Shown: positions 27,245 through 34,544 of the stretch, piece by piece
Layout of the letters: the number at the start of each line of letters is the position of its first letter
How positions within the stretch are numbered: the stretch's first letter is position 1
Notes under the pieces: model-generated
The model's input: the letters and a program-made list of their open reading frames with translations, nothing else
Databases searched by the model: none
Told to the model about the DNA's origin: nothing
Source of the DNA: Rhodospirillaceae bacterium
GTDB taxonomy: Bacteria > Pseudomonadota > Alphaproteobacteria > SHVZ01
Length of the DNA: 41,507 bases
Assembly (NCBI GenBank): GCA_016792585.1
Contig: JAEULB010000106.1
Coordinates: forward strand, 1-41,507
Direction: 5' to 3'
Position numbers and translations under genes: made by a program

Positions 27245-28149
27245 CCTCACCCAGAGCGAAAGGCGTCCTCCTGACGGTCGCCGCCGCCTGCGGGCTCAGC
27301 CTCGGCGGGCTTCTGGTTCGTCACGCCGAAGCCACGGCCTGGGAGATCGTGTTCTGGCGCTCGGTCACGATGAGCCTGGTGCTCGTCGTCTTCCTGGCGG
27401 GCCAGCATGGGCGGCGCCTCGTTCCGGTGATCGCCGGCACCGGCCGGGCCGGGATCCTCTGCGGCTGCTTCCTTGCCGGCACCTTCTTCTGCTTCGTGAT
27501 GGCGGCACAGTCGACGACGATCGCCAACACGGTCGTCATCATGTCGACGACGCCGTTCTTCGCCGCGATCTTCGGCAAGCTCGTCCTCGGCGAGCCGGTC
27601 GGCCGGCGGACCTGGATCGCGCTCGCCGTCAGCGCCGTCGGCGTCACCATCATGTGCTGGGACTCGCTCGACACAGGCTCGGGCCTTGCCGGCAACCTCT
27701 ACGCCCTCGGCCTCGCTGTCTGCTACGCCGGCCACCTGGTGACGCTGCGCGCGGTCGGCGGCAGCGTCGACATGGTGCCGTCGGTGCTGATCGCCGGGAT
27801 CATCGCGATCCTGGTGGCGCTCCCCTTCGCCTGGCCGCTCGCGACCGATGGCCGGTCGATCGGCGTCGCCGTCATCATGGGCACGATCCAGGTGGGATTG
27901 CCGCTGATCTTCGTGACGATGGCGGCGCGCTACCTCGCCGCGGCCGAGGTGGCATTGCTGGCGATGCTGGAGGTCATCCTCGGGCCGATCTGGGTCTGGC
28001 TCGCGCTCGGGGAGCAGCCGACGGCTCTGGCGCTGGCCGGCGGCGTGCTGGTGATCGGCGCGCTGCTCGGCAACACGATCGCGTCCTTCGGCTTGCGCGG
28101 CGGCGCGGACACAAGCACAGTCGCGCAAAAGGGAGGCGTTTCCGCATGA
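27241..28149 (+). CDS. EamA/DMT-family transporter
   Basis: The 302-residue protein has about ten hydrophobic segments arranged as two five-TM EamA halves (about 8-140 and 150-292). Family features are the early FWRSVTMSLVLV, ANTVVIMSTTPFFAAIFGKLVLGEPVGRRTW at the end of the first half, and LLAMLEVILGPIWVWLALGEQPT in the second. Such drug/metabolite transporters usually export amino acids or metabolites across the inner membrane. The start overlaps the preceding stop (ATGA), and its own stop overlaps the SCP2 start (ATGA). The far longer open frame upstream is a shadow. Confidence 0.91.
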   Translation: MTSPRAKGVLLTVAAACGLSLGGLLVRHAEATAWEIVFWRSVTMSLVLVVFLAGQHGRRLVPVIAGTGRAGILCGCFLAGTFFCFVMAAQSTTIANTVVIMSTTPFFAAIFGKLVLGEPVGRRTWIALAVSAVGVTIMCWDSLDTGSGLAGNLYALGLAVCYAGHLVTLRAVGGSVDMVPSVLIAGIIAILVALPFAWPLATDGRSIGVAVIMGTIQVGLPLIFVTMAARYLAAAEVALLAMLEVILGPIWVWLALGEQPTALALAGGVLVIGALLGNTIASFGLRGGADTSTVAQKGGVSA

Positions 28150-28448
28150 GTCTCGAGTCGGTGACGGAAGACCTTCGGCAGCGGGCCGGCCGCGCCCAGA
28201 GCCTTGGCTACAAGGTCAAGTTCGACGTCGGCGACGGCAGCTTCGTCCATTGGGACGGGACGTCGACGCCGCCGGTGATCACCAACGCCGACGCGGATGC
28301 CGACACCACGATCACGATCGGGCTCGAGAACATGGAGAAGCTGCTGTCGGGGGACCTCGACCCGACCTTCGCCTACGCCACCGGCAAGATCAAAGTCGAG
28401 GGCTCGGTCGGCGTCGCGCTCAAGATGGCGTCCCTGCTCGGCGACTAG
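28146..28448 (+). CDS. SCP2 sterol-binding-domain protein
   Basis: The 100-residue protein is a stand-alone SCP2 (sterol carrier) domain: YKVKFDVGDGSFVHWDGT, then DADTTITIGLENMEKLLSGDLDPTFAYATGKIKVEGSVGVALKMASLL. The LSGDLDPTFAYATGKIKVEGS block is the family hallmark. Such domains bind a hydrophobic ligand in the cytoplasm. It is translationally coupled to the EamA gene. Its TAG shares the palindrome CTAG with the stop of the converging glycosyltransferase. Confidence 0.9.
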   Translation: MSLESVTEDLRQRAGRAQSLGYKVKFDVGDGSFVHWDGTSTPPVITNADADADTTITIGLENMEKLLSGDLDPTFAYATGKIKVEGSVGVALKMASLLGD

Positions 28449-30421
28449 ATTCGGCTCGAGACCAGATCCTCGAAAGCGCGGACGGACTCGACCGTCCCCC
28501 AGAGCCGCGGCGCCCGCTCGGCGATACGAGCTTTCGCCTCCGTACGGTAGCTCGCATCCGTGCCGAGACGCACCGCCTTCGCGACATAGTCGTCGAGCGA
28601 GGCCGCGACCAGGTCGTCGAGGCCCATTCGCCGGTAAAAGCCGTAGGTGAGCCGGCCGCGCAAATAGCGGGACGGCATCGCCACCACCGGCTGGCCCATC
28701 GAGAAGCCTTCGAGGCTGGTCTTGCCCCCCGAGAACCCCGGCGTGTCGAGCACCACGTCGGCCAGCGCCTGCGCCCTGATGAAGTCGGCACCCGACAGGC
28801 GCGGCAGGAAGCGGATGCGTTTCCCCGCGCCGGGGAACGCGCGCTCCAGGCGGGCGACGATGCGCTCGCACCAGGGGCGCCGATGCCCCTCGACGAAGTG
28901 CAGCACCGCGTCCCTGTCGCGCCTCAGGATCTCGCCGAGCGCGCTGTCGAAGGCCGGGTGCAGCTTGAACAGGCTCTGGGCACAGAAATAGGCATGTCCG
29001 TCGGACGACATGCCGAGCCGCGATCGCTCGATGCCGGCGATATCGACCTTCTCCGGCTGCCAGTCGAGGAGCAGGAACGGCAGGCGAGCTAGGCCTTCCG
29101 TGTAGTCGGGCTCGGCGCCGTCGCGATCGAAGGCCTCGGCCGAGACGAACAAGTCGATCGCCTCGATGCCGGTGGTCACCGGATGGCCCCAGGAGACCAT
29201 CTGGAGCCGCGCCAAACGTGCATGTGCCAGGTAGTAGGTGAACGGGTCCATGCCGATGTCGGTGTAGAGCAGCGCGTCTAGTTTGGCCTCAGCGAGCATC
29301 TCCCGAGCCTTGTGGAGATGCTCAGGCAGCGTCACGACCTCGTCGGCGCTCGCAGCGATCGATCGCGAGACCGTGTCGTCGGCGGCCCCGGCACGGACGA
29401 CGACGACGGCGAACCGGTTGCGGTCGATCCCCGCGATCGTCCGCTTGAACAGGTGCCCGATCGTGTGATCGCGGAAATACGCGGAGATGAAGCCGAGCCG
29501 CGGCCGGCCGTCGTGTCGCCTCAGGTCCGCGCTCGCGATCGCCGGCGCCGCATGCCGCCAGAGCCTGGCGACCGCCTCCTGCAGCGGCCGGTCGTCCTCG
29601 TCGTGATATGCGAGATGGAAATTGGTCCAGTGGCCGTCGGCAAGGGGGTCCTCGACCCGAACCGACGCGCGTGACAGCGCCTCGACGCGGTCAAGGAAGC
29701 GGCGGCGCCACGCGGCAACTTCCTCGACCGTGTCCAGGATCGGCGGCAGCAGCGTGGCCTCGCGGAGACGCCAGGCGCCGCGCGGCTCGATCGCGATCGC
29801 CGACCGATAGGAACGTGCCGCGCCGGCGGCATCGCCGGCGACATGCCGGGCGCCGGCGAGGTTGAAGAGAGCGACCGCATCGCCGGGCGACAACACGACG
29901 GCGCATCGGGTCAAGCGGATCGCATCGCCGAGACGGGTTCCGTCGCGCCACAGATTGGCGAGGTTGACCAGCGCCCCGCCGTGGCGGGGATCGCGGGCCA
30001 GCACTCGGCGATAGCGGTCTTCGGCCTTGTCGCCGCGGTTGGCGAGGGCGAAATGCGCCGCGGCGAGGCCGGGCTCGAAGGCGATCGCCTGGCGGAAGCG
30101 CGTGGACGCGCTGGCAAGATCGAGGCGGGCCTCGATCACGCCGAGGTCGGTCAGCGTGTCGGCCCGCGCCTCATGCCCGACCGCATGAATGAGCCTCGCC
30201 CGCGCGCGCGCCGCATCGCCCACGGCGAAAGCCGCCTGAGCGTAGGTACGCGCCACCTCGGACGAGGTCCCGGCCATCGCGTCGGCGCGGCCCAGGATTG
30301 CGACGGCATCGGCCGGCGCGACCAGTTTGGCGAGCGCAAGGTAGGCCGGCGCCGATCCCGGCGCGCGGGCGATCGCATGACGCCAGGCGCGGCGGACCAG
30401 ACCGGCGCGCGCATCGTTCAC
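28445..30421 (-). CDS. TPR-containing GT41 (OGT/SPINDLY-like) protein glycosyltransferase
   Basis: The 658-residue protein has an N-terminal helical half of degenerate tetratricopeptide repeats (e.g. FRQAIAFEPGLAAAHFALAN, YRRVLARDPRHGGALVNLANLW), then a GT41 catalytic half. The latter shows RLGFISAYFRDHTIGHLF, QMVSWGHPVTTGIEAID, the FCAQSLFKLHP segment with the lysine equivalent to the nucleotide-sugar-contacting lysine of OGT, and LDTPGFSGGKTSLEGFSMG. GT41 enzymes put GlcNAc, Glc or other hexoses on Ser/Thr or Asn of proteins. The start is GTG at 30421, overlapping the amidohydrolase stop; the open frame runs on to 30577 but that part shadows the amidohydrolase. It is the last gene of the leftward run from the type I secretion cassette. 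Confidence 0.9.
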   Translation of the reverse strand: MNDARAGLVRRAWRHAIARAPGSAPAYLALAKLVAPADAVAILGRADAMAGTSSEVARTYAQAAFAVGDAARARARLIHAVGHEARADTLTDLGVIEARLDLASASTRFRQAIAFEPGLAAAHFALANRGDKAEDRYRRVLARDPRHGGALVNLANLWRDGTRLGDAIRLTRCAVVLSPGDAVALFNLAGARHVAGDAAGAARSYRSAIAIEPRGAWRLREATLLPPILDTVEEVAAWRRRFLDRVEALSRASVRVEDPLADGHWTNFHLAYHDEDDRPLQEAVARLWRHAAPAIASADLRRHDGRPRLGFISAYFRDHTIGHLFKRTIAGIDRNRFAVVVVRAGAADDTVSRSIAASADEVVTLPEHLHKAREMLAEAKLDALLYTDIGMDPFTYYLAHARLARLQMVSWGHPVTTGIEAIDLFVSAEAFDRDGAEPDYTEGLARLPFLLLDWQPEKVDIAGIERSRLGMSSDGHAYFCAQSLFKLHPAFDSALGEILRRDRDAVLHFVEGHRRPWCERIVARLERAFPGAGKRIRFLPRLSGADFIRAQALADVVLDTPGFSGGKTSLEGFSMGQPVVAMPSRYLRGRLTYGFYRRMGLDDLVAASLDDYVAKAVRLGTDASYRTEAKARIAERAPRLWGTVESVRAFEDLVSSRI

Positions 30422-31293
30422 GGACGCGGAAACCCGAACAGCCGCGCCGGATTGTCCACCAGGATGCGCGACCTCGCGATCGCATCCGGCACCGCCTCGG
30501 CGAGCCAGTCGACCAGATCGCCGTCGTCCGGCATCGGCACCGCCTGCGGGTGCGGCCAGTTCGATCCCCAGAGGCAACGCTCGGGCGCAGCCGCAGCGAA
30601 GCGTCGTGCCAGCAGCGCCGCCCTCGGAAAGCGCGGTCCGCCCGGCTCGCCGACATAGGGCCCGGACAGCTTCGCCCAGCCGCGCCCGCGATCGAGCAGC
30701 TTCAGAACCGCGGCGATGCCCGGATGGTTCTCGCCGTGCTCCGGCCGGATTAGGGAGAGATGGTCGATCGCGACATCGACCGGCAGCGCCAGCAGCGTGT
30801 CGGCGACTTCGTCGAGCGTCTCCGGCTTCGACTGGACCTCCAGATGCCAGCCGCGATCGGCGAGCCTGGGTGCAAGCCTGGGCAGGTGCTCCATCCGGAG
30901 CGCGCCCTCCAGCACCAGGTTGATCCGGACCGCGCGGAAGCCGAGCGCATGGAGCCGGTCGAGCTCGGAATCGGCGACGTCGGGCCGAATCAGCGCGACG
31001 CCGCGGAAGCGCTCGGGGTGCGCCCTCAGCGCGTCCTCGGTCGCGCGCAGATCCTCGGCATAGACGTTGGAGGCAACCAGCACCGCCCGCGACACGCCGA
31101 TCGCCTCGTGCATCCGGATCAGCCTGGAAGCGTCGATTCCTGGCGGCGGCGTATAGGCGCGGGCCGGATAAAACGGATAGCGATCAGCCGGCGCGAAGAC
31201 ATGCACGTGGCAGTCGGTCGCCCCGGGCGGCAGCGGCAATTTCGGCCGGCGCGGAGCATCGACGGGAGGCAGAACGGAAGCAGGCGCGGTCAC
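30418..31293 (-). CDS. Amidohydrolase-2 family metal-dependent hydrolase (COG3618/LigI-like)
   Basis: The 291-residue TIM-barrel protein has HxH at H29-V-H31 (TDCHVHVFAP), RINLVLEG (123-130), H178 in AIDHLS, and the strand-8 motif LWGSNWPHP with N245 where many relatives have Asp. Members hydrolyse lactones or decarboxylate/hydrolyse cyclic dicarboxylates. The start is a GTG at 31293 with no Shine-Dalgarno and a GATAAT 8 nt upstream. Its stop overlaps the GT41 start (GTGA). It lies 61 nt downstream of the type I membrane fusion protein on the same strand. Confidence 0.87.
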   Translation of the reverse strand: MTAPASVLPPVDAPRRPKLPLPPGATDCHVHVFAPADRYPFYPARAYTPPPGIDASRLIRMHEAIGVSRAVLVASNVYAEDLRATEDALRAHPERFRGVALIRPDVADSELDRLHALGFRAVRINLVLEGALRMEHLPRLAPRLADRGWHLEVQSKPETLDEVADTLLALPVDVAIDHLSLIRPEHGENHPGIAAVLKLLDRGRGWAKLSGPYVGEPGGPRFPRAALLARRFAAAAPERCLWGSNWPHPQAVPMPDDGDLVDWLAEAVPDAIARSRILVDNPARLFGFPRP

Positions 31294-31301
31294 ACCGCGA
31301 C

Positions 31302-31307
31302 ATTATC
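31302..31307 (-). promoter_or_regulatory. Candidate -10 of the amidohydrolase-GT41 operon
   Basis: GATAAT on the minus strand lies 8 nt before the GTG start, as expected for a leaderless message. The -35 region is weak (TTTCGC-like). The element would let the two genes be transcribed apart from the secretion cassette. Confidence 0.3.
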
Positions 31308-31354
31308 AGGTCCGACAAGACGGGTCGCGAAAGAGCAGCCGATTCGGCGACGTC

Positions 31355-32740
31355 TCACCTTTCCCGGAAACTGCGGGCGACCGTGTCGCTCAACGGCTTC
31401 AAGAGATATTGAAGGAAGGTGCGCTCGCCGGTCTTGATCAGCACGTCGACGGGCATTCCCGCCTGGATCCGATGTCCGGTCAGCTTGGCCATCTGGTCCG
31501 ACGGCACGTCGATCGTCGCCTGGTAGTAGGGGGCATTGGATTTGTCGTCGACGAGCCGGTCGGCAGAAACCAAGGTCACCGTACCGTCGATGACCGGCGT
31601 GGTCCGCTGATTGAGCGCGGTGAACCTGAGCTCGGAAACCTGCCCCTGCACCACCGACTCGATGTCCTGCGGCTGGATGCGCGCCTCGATCTGCAGGCGA
31701 TCGTTGAAGGGCACGATCTGCATGAGTTCCTGGCCCGCCATCATCACGCCTCCGACCGTCAGGACCTTGGACGCCTGGACCATGCCCGTCTCGGGCGCGA
31801 CGATGTCGATGCGGCGAAGCGAATCCTGGGCCGCGACCAGGCGGGAGGTGAGTTCCGCGATCTGGTTCTGGGTCTCCCGCAGCTGGGCTAGCACTTCCTC
31901 AGCGAACTTCTGGCGTGCCTGGATGATCTGCAAGCGGGCTTCACCGATCGAATTCTCGATCCGGGCCATCCCGGCGACGTCTGCCCCGCGCTCCCCGCGG
32001 AGCCGCGCCGTCTCGCGTTCGAGCGCAAGGATGCGCGTTATCGGGACCCATCCCTTGTCGTGCAGCTCCTTGAGCCCGACCAGCTCGCGATCGATCAGCC
32101 TGATCTGCGCGTCCTTGTTCCTCTGCTGGGTGTCTAGGCCGCGGCTTTCGGCCCGGTGTTGCTCGACGCGGGCGTTCAGGATCGCGACCTGGTTCTGGAT
32201 GGACTGCCGGCGATCCCGGAACTGGCGCTCCTGAAGCGTGAGGAACTGCTGGACCTGGGGATCGTTCCGGCGCTGGACCAGATCGGTGGCGAAATCGATG
32301 CCGGCCGCCTCGTCGCGCTCGGCGATCAGGCGCGCTTCGAGCGCACGGGCAGCATTGAGCTGGTTCTCGATGATCGCGGAATTTGCCTGCGCCCGGGTCG
32401 GGTCCAGGCGCACCAGCACGTCTCCGGCGCGGACCCGGTCGCCGTCCTTGGCGAGGATCTCGCCGACGATGCCGCCTTCCAGGTGCTGAACCGACTTCCT
32501 CTTGCCTTCGAAGATGATCGTACCCGGGGCGACGATGGCGCCGTCGATGGGTGCCGTCGCGGCCCAGAGTCCAAAGCCGCCGACGACCACGAGCAGGATC
32601 GCCATCCCGGCCAGGATCGGGCGCCAGAGCTGCGGCGGCGCAGGGGAATGAGGGGCCCGAAAGGCAACGACATTCTCATCGAAGGCTCGCCCCCTGCCCA
32701 CCTGCAAGGTCTGGCCGAAATCGGATTTCACCAGGGTCAT
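31355..32740 (-). CDS. Type I secretion membrane fusion protein (HlyD/PrtE family)
   Basis: This is the periplasmic adaptor that links the inner-membrane ABC exporter to a TolC-like outer-membrane channel. The 461-residue protein has a cytoplasmic N-terminus (1-40), one TM (about 41-63), the conserved GTIIFEGKRKSVQHLEGGIVGEILAKDGDRVRAGDVL region, a long coiled coil (about 120-310), and a beta-barrel end with DIVAPETGMVQ and AGMPVDVLIKTGERTFLQYLLKPL. It begins 13 nt after the ABC gene. No TolC homologue is in the window. Confidence 0.94.
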   Translation of the reverse strand: MTLVKSDFGQTLQVGRGRAFDENVVAFRAPHSPAPPQLWRPILAGMAILLVVVGGFGLWAATAPIDGAIVAPGTIIFEGKRKSVQHLEGGIVGEILAKDGDRVRAGDVLVRLDPTRAQANSAIIENQLNAARALEARLIAERDEAAGIDFATDLVQRRNDPQVQQFLTLQERQFRDRRQSIQNQVAILNARVEQHRAESRGLDTQQRNKDAQIRLIDRELVGLKELHDKGWVPITRILALERETARLRGERGADVAGMARIENSIGEARLQIIQARQKFAEEVLAQLRETQNQIAELTSRLVAAQDSLRRIDIVAPETGMVQASKVLTVGGVMMAGQELMQIVPFNDRLQIEARIQPQDIESVVQGQVSELRFTALNQRTTPVIDGTVTLVSADRLVDDKSNAPYYQATIDVPSDQMAKLTGHRIQAGMPVDVLIKTGERTFLQYLLKPLSDTVARSFRER

Positions 32741-32753
32741 CGGTCAGGCTCCC

Positions 32754-34472
32754 CTAGATGGCCTGCGCTTCGGGGGCCGGCGCGCCGACGAGCGGGGCTC
32801 CGGCGCGCTGCGGCACGACGGTCGGTCGGGTCACCGCCGCAAGGATCTGGTCGCGGGGACCGAAGCTGTCGACCAGGCCGTCCTTCAGCACGAGGATCTT
32901 GGCGACGGCGGCGAGGACGTTCATGCGATGCGTGATGACGATCACCGTGGCGCCACGCTGGCGCAGCCGGGTCATCGCCTCGAGCAGCGCCTGCTCGCCG
33001 CTGGTGTCGAGGTTGGAATTCGGCTCGTCGAGGACGACCAGAACGGGGTCGCCATAGAGCGCGCGAGCGAGGCCGATCCGCTGACGCTGCCCGCCTGAGA
33101 GCACGCCGCCGCCGATCTGGGTCTCGTAGCCGTCGGGAAGGCGCAGGATCATGTCATGCACGCCGGCCTGCTGGGCCGCGGCAACGACGGCATCGGGATC
33201 GATCGGGCCGAACCGAGCGATGTTCTCGGCGATCGTCCCGTCGAACAGCGAGACGTCCTGGGGCAGATAGCCGATATGGGGGCCGAGCTGCTCGCGGCTC
33301 CAGTTCTGGATGTCGCCGCTGTCGATGCGGACCTTGCCGCTGGCGATCGGCCAGACCCCGACCAAGGTGCGGGCAAGTGTCGACTTGCCGGCCGCACTCG
33401 GACCGATCACGCCCAATGCCTCGCCAGGCTGGAGCGAGAAGCTCACGCCCCTCAGAACCGCGACACGGCTCCCCGGCGGCGCAGCGAGGACATGGCCGAC
33501 CTCGAGGGCGCCACGCGGTTTCGGCAGCCGCATCGGCTGGGCAACATGCGGCACGCTCTCGAGCAGCCTTTTCAGGCGGCCATAGGCGGCCCGCGCATTG
33601 ATGAACTGCCGCCACTGGCCGACGGCCATTTCGACCGGCGCCAGGGCGCGCGCCATGATGATGGAAGCGGCGATCATCGCTCCCGGCGTGATGACGTTCA
33701 GGATGGCCAGGTAGGCGCCGAGCCCGAGGATGGCCGACTGCAGCAGCATCCGGACGAACTTGGTCGCCGACATGAGGAAGCCGGCACGATCGCTCGCCCT
33801 CGCCTGGGCGGCGAGAACGCGGTCCCGTCTTTCGAGCCAGCGGTCGATGATGCCGGGCATCATCCCCATGGCATGAACGGCCTCGCTGCTGCGGAGACTG
33901 CTCTCGACGAAGCTGCTGGCGGCGATGCCCTCCCGCGTCGCTTCGGCGAGGGGCTTCCGGCTGACCAGCTCGGTGGCAACGGCAAGGCAGAGGAGAACGA
34001 TCGATCCGCCCAACGCCAGGATGCCGAGCCACGGGTGCATGATGAAGCAGACGGCGATGAAGACCGGCGCCCAGGGCGCATCGAGAAAGGCAAGAAAGCC
34101 GCTGCCGGTGAAGAACTCGCGGACGATGTCGAAGTCGCGGATGGCGTTCGCGTTGCCGCCGCCGTTGATGTGAAAGACTGCGGAAAGAATCCGGCGGTTG
34201 AGCATCTGGTCGATGCGGACGCCGACGCGGACCAGGATCTGCGTACGGATCCACTCGAGCACGCCGATGGCCATGAGCAAACCCGCCACCAGCATCGACA
34301 GCATGACGAGGGTCGTCTCGCTGCGGCTGGGAAGGACCCGGTCGTAGACCTGCAGCATGTATATCGGCGAGACGAACAAGAGCATGTTGATGGCGAAGCT
34401 GAAGAGCGCCGTCGCCGCGAAGGCGCCCCTGCAGGTGGAGAGAGCTCGACGGATCTCGTTCTTCATCGGCAT
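32754..34472 (-). CDS. Type I secretion ABC exporter, permease/ATPase (PrtD/LapB-like)
   Basis: This 572-residue half-transporter exports unfolded proteins with a C-terminal signal. The membrane domain (about 15-290) has the PrtD-type SPIYMLQVYDRVLPSRSETTL. No C39 peptidase-like domain precedes it. The ATPase has Walker A G357-T365 (GPSAAGKST), signature LSGGQRQR (458-465) and Walker B VLVVLDE (477-483). A Pro/Ala tail ends the protein. Two in-frame ATGs (34472, 34466) share a GGGGG stretch upstream; either may be used. It lies 72 nt after the substrate gene, behind a terminator-like hairpin. Confidence 0.94.
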   Translation of the reverse strand: MPMKNEIRRALSTCRGAFAATALFSFAINMLLFVSPIYMLQVYDRVLPSRSETTLVMLSMLVAGLLMAIGVLEWIRTQILVRVGVRIDQMLNRRILSAVFHINGGGNANAIRDFDIVREFFTGSGFLAFLDAPWAPVFIAVCFIMHPWLGILALGGSIVLLCLAVATELVSRKPLAEATREGIAASSFVESSLRSSEAVHAMGMMPGIIDRWLERRDRVLAAQARASDRAGFLMSATKFVRMLLQSAILGLGAYLAILNVITPGAMIAASIIMARALAPVEMAVGQWRQFINARAAYGRLKRLLESVPHVAQPMRLPKPRGALEVGHVLAAPPGSRVAVLRGVSFSLQPGEALGVIGPSAAGKSTLARTLVGVWPIASGKVRIDSGDIQNWSREQLGPHIGYLPQDVSLFDGTIAENIARFGPIDPDAVVAAAQQAGVHDMILRLPDGYETQIGGGVLSGGQRQRIGLARALYGDPVLVVLDEPNSNLDTSGEQALLEAMTRLRQRGATVIVITHRMNVLAAVAKILVLKDGLVDSFGPRDQILAAVTRPTVVPQRAGAPLVGAPAPEAQAI

Positions 34473-34494
34473 CGCCCCCAGTTCCGCTACAACG

Positions 34495-34524
34495 AAAACC
34501 CCGCCTCTGGACGAGACGGGGTTT
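34495..34524 (-). terminator. Intrinsic terminator between the secretion substrate and its ABC exporter
   Basis: On the minus strand AAACCCCG (34517-34524) pairs with CGGGGTTT (34496-34503) around a 13-nt loop, and the 3' arm runs into TTTT (34495-34498). It starts about 20 nt after the substrate stop. Partial read-through would make much substrate mRNA and less exporter. Confidence 0.6.
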
Positions 34525-34544
34525 CCGGTTGCTTGCGAGCCGCC

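Noticed and set aside
31294..31354. A TolC-like outer-membrane gene completing the type I cassette.
   Set aside because: The gap holds only 61 bp and the next gene is an amidohydrolase; no TolC motifs occur anywhere in the window.
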